Shown: piece after piece, positions 15,230 through 23,565 of the stretch
Layout of the letters: each line of letters starts with the position of its first letter
How positions within the stretch are numbered: position 1 is the first letter of the stretch
Assembly (NCBI GenBank): GCA_017625065.1
Contig: JAGALS010000034.1
Coordinates: 1-35,525, forward strand
From: Clostridia bacterium
GTDB taxonomy: Bacteria > Bacillota > Clostridia > Oscillospirales > CAG-272
Length of the DNA: 35,525 nt
Reading direction: 5' to 3'
The notes under the pieces: model-generated
Seen by the model: the letters and a program-made list of their open reading frames with translations, nothing else
Databases searched by the model: none
What the model was told of the DNA's origin: nothing
Program-made: the position numbers and the translations under genes

Positions 15230-15705
15230 CAGCCGCAGTTTCCTCTCTCGTCCACGTCCACCACACCGTAGATCACGCCCTTGTCCTTGTACTTGCGTAG
15301 CACAAAGTGCGTGGCGGTGGAGATTACGTCCTCGATCATTGCCAGCTTTTGCGCAACAAAATAGGCAACCTCCTTCATGGTCTTGCCCTCGATCAGCACG
15401 GCAAGGTCGTAGCCGCCCGACATCAGATACAGGTTCTGAACCTCGGGGAAATTGTAGATGCGCTCGGCAACGCGGTCAAAGCCGCGGTCGCGCTGGGGGG
15501 TGATCTTGACCTCGATCAGCGCGGTCACGTATTCACGGTCGGTCTTATCCCAGTCGATCATCGTTTTGTAGCCAAGGATCACGCCGTCCTTTTCGTATTG
15601 ATCGATCATTTTCTTGATGTCGCCGACCTCTTTTTTGCACATCACGGCAAGCTGCTCGTGCGTGAGAGTAGCGTTGTCCTCTAACAGCTTCAAAAAGTTA
15701 TCCAT
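15229..15705 (-). CDS. Lrp/AsnC family transcriptional regulator
   Basis: A 158-residue protein with an N-terminal helix-turn-helix (about 1-50, LTHEQLAVMCKKEVGDIKKMI) and a C-terminal RAM/AsnC ligand-binding domain (about 65-145, with VTALIEVKITPQRD and YLMSGGYDLAVLIEGKTMKEVAYFV). Such proteins form octamers that bind amino acids and regulate amino acid metabolism genes. It is tightly placed between a MutS-like ATPase (3 nt upstream) and an aminotransferase (1-nt overlap). Lrp-aminotransferase pairs are common in Firmicutes, so the aminotransferase substrate or product is the likely effector. Confidence 0.92.
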   Translation of the reverse strand: MDNFLKLLEDNATLTHEQLAVMCKKEVGDIKKMIDQYEKDGVILGYKTMIDWDKTDREYVTALIEVKITPQRDRGFDRVAERIYNFPEVQNLYLMSGGYDLAVLIEGKTMKEVAYFVAQKLAMIEDVISTATHFVLRKYKDKGVIYGVVDVDERGNCG

Positions 15706-15708
15706 AAT

Positions 15709-17325
15709 TCAATCTCCCTTTTCTTTCAGATTTTTGACGATATTTTCATAGGTGAGTCCGTATTTTGTGGCAATGTCACGGGCATAGCTCTTTCCGTCGG
15801 GCTTGGCGCGGATGATCCTAAAGGAGCGCCGTCCCGCCTGTGCCATACCTGCCACCAGCGTGTCGATGGGCGCGCCGCCCTCGGCACGTACACGGGCGTT
15901 GATGTTGTCGATCTCTGCCGCAAGCTCGTGCAGGTGCGTGGAAAAGATGCAGCGGCATCCCACACGCGCAAGGCCCGAAAGTACCTCCGCCGCGATATAC
16001 GAGCCCTCAAAGGAGCCCGTAGAAGAAAGCGATTCGTCCAGAAGCACAAGGCTTTGGTCGGTGATGTCGTTCAGAATTTCGCTCAGGCGCGCGCACTCCT
16101 CGCCAAGACGGCCCTTGTCGATGGTGTCGTCGGCACCGGTGGGGAAGTGGGTGAAGATCCCGTCCACGGGGCTGATCACCGCGCGGTCGGCGGGCACAAA
16201 GAGCCCGAGCTGCGCGAGCGCTTGCGTGAGACCGCAGGCGCAGGTGATGACCGATTTGCCGCCGCGGTTGGGGCCGGTCAGCACGTAAATGGTCGCGTTT
16301 TCGTCAAACAGCAGGTCGTTTTTCACGATCGGGTCGTCAATTTTCAGCGCTACGGCGGGGTTGTAGATCCCCTCGGCGCAAAACGCTTTTGCGGCGGCGG
16401 GGGCGATCTCGGGCACCGTGATCGTATTGCCCTTGATCTTCAGCGCCTTCATCAGATTCGTACCTTTGACCAGCAGCTCGAATTCGGGCAAGAGGTTCAG
16501 CAGAAAATCCGTGTTTTCCAGCACATAGGTCTGCACGATCTTTTTCCAGGAGCGCAAGGACTGACGGTAAACGTCGTTGATGGCGGCGTTGAAGGCAAGC
16601 GAGAGCGCTGTTTTTTGATTTTCGCTCTGTTTTTTGCCAAACGGTGTGAGATCTGCGATACAGGTGTATTCGTCATCCTTGAAATTGAGTCGCAGGATCT
16701 TTTGCAGCGTGTCGCCCGAACGGAAGTATTCGGGATTGATCGACAGCACGCCTGCGTCGCGCGGACGAAGCTGGGCGTCAAGGTTCACGCCGATGGTCAC
16801 GCTTTTGATCTCACGTACACGGTTTGTCAGCTCCGCAAGGCGCTGATTGAGCTCGGCGTAATAGTCGCTTTCCACAAGCTCCGCGATATAGGCGGAAAGG
16901 CGCCCAAACGCGACACTTTCGTAAGATCGATTGCACAATCCTTCGTGCAGGATCTCGATGCTCGAGATATATAGCTCGATCTCGGTCATGCTGGAAAGAT
17001 AGTCCGAGGTCTCGCCGCTGTCATTCTCCAGGCGGCGCAGCTCCATAATGTCGAACAGCACGGGGATGAGCTTACCAAGCGTTTTACCGATCTCCTCGTG
17101 TGCGAGCAGATCCGCAAAGACTTGCTGACGGTAGGCAATGACCTTCGGGTCTGTGGTCAGATATTCCGAAAGCTGAGAATTTTTCAGGGGAAGCAGCTCA
17201 AGCAGCCCCAGCTCCTCCAATGTGAACTCGTCCACACGGAGCCTATCCTCGCCCGCGAAATGCGCGCGGCGCGTGTCGGCATCGGGGTAGAGTAAGCTGA
17301 ATTCGTTAAAATTTGGCTCGGACAT
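15709..17325 (-). CDS. Short MutS-family ATPase without mismatch-recognition domain
   Basis: A 538-residue protein with the MutS core/lever region (about 60-300) and the ABC-type ATPase domain: Walker A GPNRGGKS at 351-358, Walker B LVLLDESLSST, and FSTHLHELA as the switch-histidine region. The N-terminal mismatch-binding and connector domains of MutS1 are absent, and so is the C-terminal Smr nuclease domain of MutS2. It thus belongs to one of the poorly characterised short MutS-like groups. The start at 17325 follows AAAGGAG; a TTG further upstream lacks a site. It begins 17 nt after the stop of the PHP phosphatase gene and ends 3 nt before the Lrp/AsnC gene. A DNA-junction or ribosome-related role would be a guess. 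Confidence 0.88.
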   Translation of the reverse strand: MSEPNFNEFSLLYPDADTRRAHFAGEDRLRVDEFTLEELGLLELLPLKNSQLSEYLTTDPKVIAYRQQVFADLLAHEEIGKTLGKLIPVLFDIMELRRLENDSGETSDYLSSMTEIELYISSIEILHEGLCNRSYESVAFGRLSAYIAELVESDYYAELNQRLAELTNRVREIKSVTIGVNLDAQLRPRDAGVLSINPEYFRSGDTLQKILRLNFKDDEYTCIADLTPFGKKQSENQKTALSLAFNAAINDVYRQSLRSWKKIVQTYVLENTDFLLNLLPEFELLVKGTNLMKALKIKGNTITVPEIAPAAAKAFCAEGIYNPAVALKIDDPIVKNDLLFDENATIYVLTGPNRGGKSVITCACGLTQALAQLGLFVPADRAVISPVDGIFTHFPTGADDTIDKGRLGEECARLSEILNDITDQSLVLLDESLSSTGSFEGSYIAAEVLSGLARVGCRCIFSTHLHELAAEIDNINARVRAEGGAPIDTLVAGMAQAGRRSFRIIRAKPDGKSYARDIATKYGLTYENIVKNLKEKGD

Positions 17326-17342
17326 AAGGATTCTCCTTTGAC

Positions 17343-18161
17343 TCAAGAAATGGGGAAGGTCAGTAAGCCGTTTTTTGTGGGTACGGCAAGCTCGGCAAAG
17401 CCGCAGTCAAGCAACGCGCTTTTCGCCGCATCAAAATGCTGCGCAATGTTTTGCGGCGCGTGGGCATCCGAGCCGAGTGAGATCAGCTTACCGCCAAGCG
17501 AGCGGTACAGCGAAAGGATCTCCATTGTCGGGGAAAATACGCCGCCGCGCGCGGGGGGCAGGGCAGAGGTGTTGAGCTCAAGCGCGACGCCCTTTTGGAT
17601 CACTTTTTCAAGTAACGTGATCAGTTTTTCGCGAAATGGGGCAAAGTCGATATCCTTGCCGCCGCGTCGGACGTAGCGATGCATATAGGTCAGGTGCGTG
17701 AGCACGTGGATGCCGCCAAAATCGAGCAGCTCCATCGTCTCGTCAAGGCTGCGGTCAAACAGCGCCGCGATCTGCGCGTCGGTCTGCGCCTTGTAATCCA
17801 TATAGTAAAAGTCCTGCTCGCCGCGCAGATTGTGAAGCGAGCCAAGCACGATGTCGTAAGGGTAACGGTCGAGCAGGGCGCGAGACTGCGCGGGATACTG
17901 ATACGCCTGCCCCAGCTCCACGCCAAACAGCAGTGTCAGGCGGTCGACGTATTTCTTTTTTGCTTTTTCTACGGCATCAAAAACGGCATCCTTATCGAGG
18001 ATGGCGTAGATCCCCTCGATCTCGCCGTTGATGTCACAGTGGTCGGTGACGGCAAGGTGCGAGAGCCCCTTGGCGATCGCCGTTTCGCAGAGCGCCTCGA
18101 CCGTCGCTTCGGGCGCGCCGTCAAAGGAAAAGCGGCTATGTGTATGAAGATCGGCGAGCAC
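17343..18161 (-). CDS. PHP-domain histidinol phosphatase family protein
   Basis: A 272-residue metal-dependent phosphoesterase of the PHP family, of the length and pattern of HisK-type histidinol phosphatases. Metal-binding motifs are DLHTHS near the N-terminus, VTDHCD, LFGVELG, LGSLHNL, HLTYMHRY and SLGSDAH. Cytoplasmic. It begins at a GTG codon at 18161 preceded by GGAGG at 7 nt; no nearby ATG fits. It is the first gene of the operon continuing into the MutS-like ATPase, Lrp regulator and aminotransferase. With no other his genes nearby, a role in histidine synthesis is possible but unproven. Confidence 0.9.
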   Translation of the reverse strand: MLADLHTHSRFSFDGAPEATVEALCETAIAKGLSHLAVTDHCDINGEIEGIYAILDKDAVFDAVEKAKKKYVDRLTLLFGVELGQAYQYPAQSRALLDRYPYDIVLGSLHNLRGEQDFYYMDYKAQTDAQIAALFDRSLDETMELLDFGGIHVLTHLTYMHRYVRRGGKDIDFAPFREKLITLLEKVIQKGVALELNTSALPPARGGVFSPTMEILSLYRSLGGKLISLGSDAHAPQNIAQHFDAAKSALLDCGFAELAVPTKNGLLTFPIS

Positions 18162-18193
18162 CTTGACACCTCCAATTGAATATACTTAATTAC

Positions 18194-18222
18194 ATTATAA
18201 CACACAATGCACAGAAAAGCAA
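18194..18222 (-). promoter_or_regulatory. SigA-type promoter for the PHP-MutS-Lrp-aminotransferase operon
   Basis: On the minus strand: TTGCTT (18222-18217), a 17-nt spacer ending in TGT, then TATAAT (18199-18194), an extended -10. It lies 33 nt ahead of the GTG start at 18161. Confidence 0.72.
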
Positions 18223-18270
18223 ATGTTTTTATCAACATATTGCGAATAAATTTGATTTTTCGTGCCTTAC

Positions 18271-18299
18271 TTGCAAAGGGCGCGGCATCGTGATAAAAT
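18271..18299 (+). promoter_or_regulatory. SigA-type promoter for uxaC
   Basis: TTGCAA at 18271-18276, a 17-nt spacer ending in TGA, then TAAAAT at 18294-18299. It lies 31 nt before the uxaC start codon and is divergent from the promoter at 18194-18222, with about 48 nt between the two -35 elements where a shared operator could lie. No clear operator palindrome was found there. Confidence 0.6.
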
Positions 18300-18329
18300 G
18301 GAAGCAACACAAGCAAGGGGGAAAGCATT

Positions 18330-19736
18330 ATGAGAGCTTTTATGGATCGCGATTTTTTGCTTTCGAGCGAGACCGCACGGCGACTTTTCCATCAATACGC
18401 CAAGGATCAGCCCATCATCGATTATCACTGCCACCTGTCGCCCGAGCAGATCGCAAAGGATCAGCGCTACAGCAACATCACCGAGGTCTGGCTTTACGGC
18501 GATCATTATAAGTGGCGCGCAATGCGCTCCTGCGGCATTTCCGAAAAATACATCACGGGTGATGCCTCCGACTTTGAAAAATTCCGCGCGTACTGTGCGT
18601 GTATGCCAAAGCTCATCGGCAACCCGCTGTATCATTGGAGCCATCTGGAGCTACGCCGCTATTTTGATTGTGAGCTCATTCTGAACGAGCAAAATTGCGA
18701 CGAGATCTGGCGCATCACGGCTGAGAAACTCTCACAGCCCGCGATGAGCGCGCGCAATCTGATCGTGCGCTCGGGCGTTGAGGTGATCGGAACCACCGAT
18801 GACCCTTCCGATTCGCTTGCCTATCACGCGCAGCTGAAGGAAGAGGGCTTTGCCGTTAAGGTGGTGCCCACCTTCCGACCCGATAAGGGGCTTGCCCTGC
18901 ACAAAAAGGGTATTCGCGATTACATCCGCGCGCTGGGCGAGGCAAACGGCGTTGAGATCACAGATCTGAGTTCGCTTTATAAAGCATATCAGAATGCGCT
19001 TGACCGTTTCTGTGCTTTGGGCTGCCGCGCCGCGGACCACGGGCTTGACACCTTCCGCTTCGTGATGCCCAACGAATATCACGCGAATGAGATCTTCACA
19101 CGCGCGCTGCAAAGCGACGGCAAGGACGTGGGGGAAGAGGAGACCGCGCTGTTCGTTTCGCAGATGCTGCGCTTTTTCGGCAAGGAATACGTCCGCCGCG
19201 GTATGGTGATGCAGCTGCATTTTGGTGTGTTGCGTAACCCCAACGATCAGATGTTCCGTGCGATCGGCCCCGACACGGGCTACGATATCATTCGCGGCAC
19301 ACCGCTTACTGCCGAGCTTGCAAGGCTGCTCAATTATCTGGATCACTATGACGGCTTGCCCCGAACCATCCTTTACTCCCTGAACGGTGCGGAAAACGGC
19401 GCAGTCGCATCGCTTTGCGGTGCCTTTGCGGGCGGCGAGGATGGCGTGCCACGTGTGGTGCAGGGCAGCGCGTGGTGGTTCCAGGATCATCTGGACGGTA
19501 TGCGCGCGCAGATGCGCTCGCTTGCATCACTTGCCTCTATGGGCGACTTCCTCGGTATGCTGACCGACTCGCGCAGCTTTTTGTCTTACCCCCGTCACGA
19601 GTACTTCCGCCGCATCTTCTGCGACCTTCTGGGGCAGTGGGTGGAGAGGGGCGAATACCCCAACGACGAGCAAGCACTTCGCGCTCTTGTTGAGGGCGTG
19701 AGCTACAAAAACGCAAAACGGTACTTTAATTTTTAA
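18330..19736 (+). CDS. uxaC: Glucuronate/uronate isomerase
   Basis: A 468-residue uronate isomerase (EC 5.3.1.12), which converts D-glucuronate to D-fructuronate and D-galacturonate to D-tagaturonate as the first step of hexuronate breakdown. It is a TIM-barrel enzyme of the amidohydrolase superfamily; visible signatures are FMDRDFLLSSETARRLFH, IIDYHCHLSPEQIA (metal-binding HxH), GTTDDPSDSL, VVPTFRPDK, LHFGVLRNPN and YPRHEYFRRI. Length is normal for the family. The ATG at 18330 has AAGGGGG upstream and matches the family N-terminus; an internal ATG at 18342 is less likely. It stands alone with its own promoter and terminator, so the remaining hexuronate genes (uxaA/B, uxuA/B, kdgK) must lie elsewhere. 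Confidence 0.97.
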   Translation: MRAFMDRDFLLSSETARRLFHQYAKDQPIIDYHCHLSPEQIAKDQRYSNITEVWLYGDHYKWRAMRSCGISEKYITGDASDFEKFRAYCACMPKLIGNPLYHWSHLELRRYFDCELILNEQNCDEIWRITAEKLSQPAMSARNLIVRSGVEVIGTTDDPSDSLAYHAQLKEEGFAVKVVPTFRPDKGLALHKKGIRDYIRALGEANGVEITDLSSLYKAYQNALDRFCALGCRAADHGLDTFRFVMPNEYHANEIFTRALQSDGKDVGEEETALFVSQMLRFFGKEYVRRGMVMQLHFGVLRNPNDQMFRAIGPDTGYDIIRGTPLTAELARLLNYLDHYDGLPRTILYSLNGAENGAVASLCGAFAGGEDGVPRVVQGSAWWFQDHLDGMRAQMRSLASLASMGDFLGMLTDSRSFLSYPRHEYFRRIFCDLLGQWVERGEYPNDEQALRALVEGVSYKNAKRYFNF

Positions 19737-19745
19737 GCATTTTAT

Positions 19746-19788
19746 AAAAAACGGTGCGCATTTCAGTTGAAATGCGCACCGTTTTTTT
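19746..19788 (+). terminator. Intrinsic terminator after uxaC
   Basis: Perfect 15-bp arms ACGGTGCGCATTTCA (19751-19765) and its complement (19768-19782) with a 2-nt loop, an A run on the left and seven T residues ending the hairpin. It lies 15 nt after the stop codon. Confidence 0.95.
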
Positions 19789-19886
19789 GGTGTATAACGA
19801 AAGCGATGTCACGGTGGGGGTCTGTATAGGCTATGTCGATGAGCAGAAGTAAATAACAAGATAACGCAGAATGTGCTTGTGCCAAA

Positions 19887-20056
19887 GGCTCCCTTGTCGC
19901 AAACCAAAGAAGCCAAAGGCTTCTTTTTGAAGAACGCTTGCGTTCTTCGTGGAGCATCCCGCGATAGCGGGTGAGGGATTGTAAAATCCAAACACGATCT
20001 ACAACCCTTCCGTCGCCTATCGGCGCCACCTCCCCTTACACAGGGGAGGCTTTTTT
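19887..20056 (+). repeat. MITE-like hairpin-string repeat, copy 2, ending in a terminator-like hairpin
   Basis: Non-coding element in the 350-nt gap between the convergent uxaC and truB genes. It starts GGCTCCCTTGT and ends with the reverse complement of GCCTCCCCTGT (9 of 11 match). Internal perfect hairpins: AAAGAAGCC/GGCTTCTTT (19906-19926), GAAGAACGC/GCGTTCTTC (19929-19948), a CCCGC/GCGGG hairpin with loop GATA (from 19966), a CGCC/GGCG hairpin near 20014, and CCTCCCCT/AGGGGAGG (20029-20049) followed by six T residues. It aligns with the element at 13792-13975, sharing the motif TTCGTGG-GCAT after the second hairpin and CCTTCCGTC before the last ones. Open frames across it are spurious. 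Confidence 0.72.
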
Positions 20057-20086
20057 ATGCAATTTTACTTTAACGAAATGATCTTT

Positions 20087-20992
20087 TTAAATATCAAATT
20101 GCTTCAACGGCTTGATCGCAAGCCCGTCGGGGTATTCCCGTACCTCGCCGAGGGCAAAGAATTGCCCCTTCGTGTCGCAAAGGCGAATGCGCGCTTCGAG
20201 AGGGAAATTGACACCGATCTTTTTTTGATAGATCTCACAGCCGCTGCGACAAAGCTTCTCGTAAAAGGCGGGAAGGTTCACGGCAGGGAGGTCGCCGAAC
20301 AGCGACTCGATGGGCCTGAGCAAAGCATAACGTGCTTCTTCGTCCATCGCTTCGAGCTGTTGTAGCGTAACACTGTCCGCAAGTGAAAATTCACCCGTTT
20401 CTGCGCGCCGCAGCGCCGCCATCGCACCGCCACAGCCAAGCTTTTTGCCGATGTCGGCGCAGAGGGTGCGGATATACGTGCCTGCCGAGCAGGTGACAGT
20501 CAAGGCGTAATCGTCATTTTCAAGCGGCTCGCAGGAAAGCGAATGAATCGTCACGGGACGGGGCTTTCGCTCGATCTCAACACCCCGTCTTGCCAGGTCG
20601 ACAAGCTTTTGTCCGCCCACCTTCAAGGCGCTGTACATCGGGGGTGTTTGCAGAATATCGCCTTCGAAACTCTTTGCGGCATCGATCACTTGCTCTTTGC
20701 TTGGAATGTCCCCTGACGTGTCGAGAATTTGCCCCGTTACGTCCTCGGTATCGGTCGTGATACCAAGCCGCAGTACGGCGCGGTAGGTCTTGTTTTTGAC
20801 GGTCAGATATTCTGCCGCCTTGGCTGCTCTTCCGATCAGAATGACAAGCAATCCCGTCGCCATCGGGTCAAGTGTGCCCGTGTGCCCCACGCGGCGCGTG
20901 TTGTAAAGTCTGCGTACCTTGCCCACGACGTCGTGGGAGGTGATCCCTTCGGGCTTGTCGATCAAAAGAACGCCCGATCGTTCTGTACTCAA
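20087..20992 (-). CDS. truB: tRNA pseudouridine(55) synthase
   Basis: A 301-residue TruB, which makes pseudouridine at position 55 of the T-loop in tRNAs. Signature: GVLLIDKPEGITSHDVV (7-23), then RRVGHTGTLDPMATGLL with the catalytic aspartate at Asp42, the YRAVLRLGITTDTED segment, and a C-terminal PUA-like region. The start is a TTG at 20992 that overlaps the stop codon of the nitroreductase gene (TTGA); GGAGG lies 10 nt upstream inside that gene, and no ATG is available nearby, so translation is likely coupled and modest. It is the last gene of the ychF-trmB-nitroreductase-truB operon. No rbfA, infB or ribF is adjacent, unlike the common truB context. Confidence 0.95.
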   Translation of the reverse strand: MSTERSGVLLIDKPEGITSHDVVGKVRRLYNTRRVGHTGTLDPMATGLLVILIGRAAKAAEYLTVKNKTYRAVLRLGITTDTEDVTGQILDTSGDIPSKEQVIDAAKSFEGDILQTPPMYSALKVGGQKLVDLARRGVEIERKPRPVTIHSLSCEPLENDDYALTVTCSAGTYIRTLCADIGKKLGCGGAMAALRRAETGEFSLADSVTLQQLEAMDEEARYALLRPIESLFGDLPAVNLPAFYEKLCRSGCEIYQKKIGVNFPLEARIRLCDTKGQFFALGEVREYPDGLAIKPLKQFDI

Positions 20993-21561
20993 AGCAGAAT
21001 GTCCTCCAATTTACGTTTGGGAACGTGATGCTGATTTTCAGCATCACGGTAATAGCTTACGTTGCTCGGATCCTCGGCATCCTCAAGCACGATCTGTTCC
21101 GAGGGGGTGCCGAGCGCCAAAACCAAAAGGGGTTGATAGCGCTGGGGGATTGAGAGATCGGCAGAAAGCTTTGCGGGATCAAAGCTGCCGAGCATACATC
21201 CGCCAAAGCCCATTTCCACGGCGGCAAGCAAAATGGTCTGTGCCGCAATGCCGCAGTCCTTCAGCGCAAGCCCCTCGGGGGAGCTGATTTCGGTGTCGCG
21301 AAGGATAGCGATAAAGCCCGTGGGCTTTTGCCCTTCGGGTGGCAATTTGATCGAAAGTGCGGCAGCGTATCGCGAATTTGCGTACATTTTCGCAAGCTCG
21401 TCTGGGGTGCTGACGATGCGATAGCGCAAGGGCTGCTTGTTCATACCGCTGGGTACGAAGCGCGCGAGCTCGACAAGCGCGCGCATATCGCGCTCCGAGA
21501 TCGGGCGGCTTTCGTCAAAGGCGCGGTAGCTGCGATTTTTCAGTACCAACTCGTTCAGCAT
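20989..21561 (-). CDS. Nitroreductase family protein
   Basis: A 190-residue flavin-dependent oxidoreductase of the nitroreductase family. Typical features are KNRSYRAFDES at 8-18 (FMN phosphate-binding RSxR), the RFVPSGMNKQPLRY segment at about 34-47, LKDCGIAAQTILLAAVEMGFGGCMLGSF in the central region, and YQPLLVLALGTPSE. Cytoplasmic, FMN-binding, NAD(P)H-using; the physiological substrate is unknown. It lies between trmB (3-nt gap upstream) and truB (overlapping start), so it is carried in a tRNA-modification and GTPase operon, with no obvious functional link. Confidence 0.92.
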   Translation of the reverse strand: MLNELVLKNRSYRAFDESRPISERDMRALVELARFVPSGMNKQPLRYRIVSTPDELAKMYANSRYAAALSIKLPPEGQKPTGFIAILRDTEISSPEGLALKDCGIAAQTILLAAVEMGFGGCMLGSFDPAKLSADLSIPQRYQPLLVLALGTPSEQIVLEDAEDPSNVSYYRDAENQHHVPKRKLEDILL

Positions 21562-21564
21562 AGG

Positions 21565-22218
21565 TTACTCCTTGAATTTGACCGTGACGGCGTGAATGGG
21601 GAATCCCTTTTCCGACCAGGCGCGCTCATATTCGGTCATCACGTTACCCTCGTTCAAGGGGGAATTGTGCAGGTCACGGGTGAGGTTGCTCATCTCAAGG
21701 CCCATCGCCTCAAACTCCTCCAGCGAGAAATCAAACAGTCCCACGTTGTCGGTCTTGAAGCGCAAAATACCGCCTTTTTTGAGTACCGTTTGGTACCTTT
21801 CCAGGAAAAGTCGGTGCGTGAGCCTGCGCTTCGCGTGTCCTGCCTTTGGCCACGGATCGCTGAAATTCAGATACAGGCAATCAATGCTGTGGGGTGGGAA
21901 CCATTCGGTCAGATTTTCCGCGTTTCCGATCAGAAAGCGGAGATTGTCGGGGCGGGTGTCCTTGGCGGCTTCTGCTTTTTCAAGAGCAAGGCAAGCCACA
22001 TCGGAAACACGCTCCATCGCGATCAGATTGATGTCGGGGTTCGCGGCGGCTGTGCCGCACGCGAAATTACCCTTGCCGCAACCGATCTCAAGGTGCAAGG
22101 GGCGCACTTCTTTGAAAGGGGATTGCGGATCGTTTTTCAATACCGTTGGGTCACTAATGAGCAAATGTGCACAGGCGGCGATGCGCTCGGCGCCGTGCTT
22201 TTTCTTGCGGGCGCGCAT
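21565..22218 (-). CDS. trmB: tRNA (guanine-N7-)-methyltransferase
   Basis: A 217-residue SAM-dependent methyltransferase that forms 7-methylguanosine at position 46 of tRNA. Signatures: the MRARKKK N-terminus, SAM-binding LEIGCGKGNFA (43-53), MERVSDVACLAL, the diagnostic LNFSDPWPKAGHAKRRLTH, and LHNSPLNEGNVMTEYE. Length is normal. Its start codon overlaps the ychF stop codon by one base (TGATG), so the two are translationally coupled. Confidence 0.96.
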   Translation of the reverse strand: MRARKKKHGAERIAACAHLLISDPTVLKNDPQSPFKEVRPLHLEIGCGKGNFACGTAAANPDINLIAMERVSDVACLALEKAEAAKDTRPDNLRFLIGNAENLTEWFPPHSIDCLYLNFSDPWPKAGHAKRRLTHRLFLERYQTVLKKGGILRFKTDNVGLFDFSLEEFEAMGLEMSNLTRDLHNSPLNEGNVMTEYERAWSEKGFPIHAVTVKFKE

Positions 22219-23312
22219 CAGACGTTAAAGCGGAAGACAACGATGTCTCCGTCCTGCATCACGTATTCCTTGCCCTCGCTGCGCAAAAGGCCTGCTTCCT
22301 TCACACCGTTCATCGAGCCGATGCGCTCAAGATCGGCGAAGCTCACCACCTCGGCACGGATAAAGCCGCGCTCGAAATCGCTGTGGATCTTGCCCGCAGC
22401 ACCGGGTGCGCGCGTGCCGCGCACGATGGTCCAGGCGCGGACCTCCTTGGGACCTGCGGTGAGAAAGCTGATCAGACCAAGCAGAGAATAGCTTGCCTTA
22501 ATGAGACGGTCAAGACCGCTTTCCGCGATGCCGAGATCCTCTAAAAACGCCTGCTTTTCCTCACCCGAAAGCTCGGCGATCTCTGCCTCGATCTGCGCGC
22601 AAACGGGCAGCACCTCGGCGTGCTCGCCTGCGGCGAATTCCTTCAATTTGACGTAATGGGGGTTGTCCATCGGCTCGGCACCCGCCTCGTCCTCGCTGAC
22701 GTTTGCCGCGTAAATAACAGGTTTCATCGTGAGCAGTGGCGTGTCGTAAAGCATTGCGCGCTCGTCGTCGGAAAGCTCGATGGTGCGAGCTGTGAAGCCG
22801 TCGGAAAGCGTTTTGTAAATGCGCTCAAAAAGGGCAAGCTCCCCTGCAAGCGTCTTGTCGCCCTTCATCGCCTTTTTCACGCGGTCGATGCGGCGCTCCA
22901 CCATCTCCATATCGGAAAAGATCAGCTCCATATTGATGGTCTCCACGTCGCGCATCGGGTCGACCGCGCCGTCCACGTGGATGATGTTGTCGTCGTTGAA
23001 GCAGCGTACTACGTGAATGATGGCATCCACCTCACGGATGTGCGAGAGGAATTTGTTGCCAAGTCCCTCACCCTTCGAGGCACCGCGCACAAGGCCAGCG
23101 ATGTCCACGAATTCGATCACGGCGGGGGTGTATTTTTCGGGGCTGTACATCGCGGCAAGATAGTCCATACGGCTATCGGGTACGGCGACCACGCCCACGT
23201 TCGGCTCAATGGTGCAGAAGGGGTAGTTTGCCGATTCCGCGCCTGCGTTTGTCAGCGCGTTGAACAGCGTGCTTTTTCCCACGTTAGGAAGTCCTACGAT
23301 ACCAAGTTTCAT
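22218..23312 (-). CDS. ychF: YchF/OLA1 family GTPase-related ATPase
   Basis: A 364-residue P-loop protein of the universally conserved YchF (Ola1) family, which prefers ATP to GTP and associates with ribosomes. Motifs: G1 GLPNVGKS at 6-13, [17 protein letters not shown]3 [22 protein letters not shown] in the nucleotide-specificity region, and a C-terminal TGS domain ([38 protein letters not shown]). Length is that of E. coli YchF. First gene of the operon with trmB, nitroreductase and truB. AAAGGAG precedes the ATG at about 11 nt. Confidence 0.97.
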   Translation of the reverse strand: MKLGIVGLPNVGKSTLFNALTNAGAESANYPFCTIEPNVGVVAVPDSRMDYLAAMYSPEKYTPAVIEFVDIAGLVRGASKGEGLGNKFLSHIREVDAIIHVVRCFNDDNIIHVDGAVDPMRDVETINMELIFSDMEMVERRIDRVKKAMKGDKTLAGELALFERIYKTLSDGFTARTIELSDDERAMLYDTPLLTMKPVIYAANVSEDEAGAEPMDNPHYVKLKEFAAGEHAEVLPVCAQIEAEIAELSGEEKQAFLEDLGIAESGLDRLIKASYSLLGLISFLTAGPKEVRAWTIVRGTRAPGAAGKIHSDFERGFIRAEVVSFADLERIGSMNGVKEAGLLRSEGKEYVMQDGDIVVFRFNV

Positions 23313-23370
23313 ATATATGTGTCTCCTTTAAAATTTCCTTTTCGTTGCGAATGCATACAAAGACAGAATG

Positions 23371-23399
23371 ATTATAGCACACAATGCGCTTTTTCTCAA
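23371..23399 (-). promoter_or_regulatory. SigA-type promoter for the ychF operon
   Basis: On the minus strand: TTGAGA (23399-23394), a 17-nt spacer ending in TGC, then TATAAT (23376-23371). It lies 59 nt upstream of the ychF start. Confidence 0.8.
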
Positions 23400-23477
23400 G
23401 TGTTTGCCCCAAAATTCCTTGGAATATTTTGTAAACTTTTGCAAGGAGCGTGTACATGTCAACTTTCTCTCAAAGCA

Positions 23478-23506
23478 TTGACAGTAAAGGGAATATTTGA
23501 TATAAT
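23478..23506 (+). promoter_or_regulatory. Consensus SigA promoter for the alpha-galactosidase
   Basis: TTGACA at 23478-23483, exactly 17 nt, then TATAAT at 23501-23506, with TGA directly before the -10. Both hexamers are perfect consensus. It lies 60 nt upstream of the GH36 start codon and is divergent from the ychF promoter, about 78 nt away. A promoter this strong would normally need a repressor to be regulated; no repressor gene is adjacent and no clear operator was recognised. Confidence 0.88.
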
Positions 23507-23565
23507 AATTGCAACACAAAATGCAATTTAAGCGCCGATGGTCTTAAATTGACGAAGGAGGAGCT

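Noticed and set aside
15709..17325. Calling the MutS-like gene mutS or mutS2.
   Set aside because: It lacks the mismatch-recognition domain of MutS1 and the Smr domain of MutS2, so a specific symbol would mislead.
19763..20029. Open frames over the repeat elements (also 110-307 and 13687-13977).
   Set aside because: They lie within hairpin-string repeats, lack ribosome sites and translate the palindromes; not real genes.
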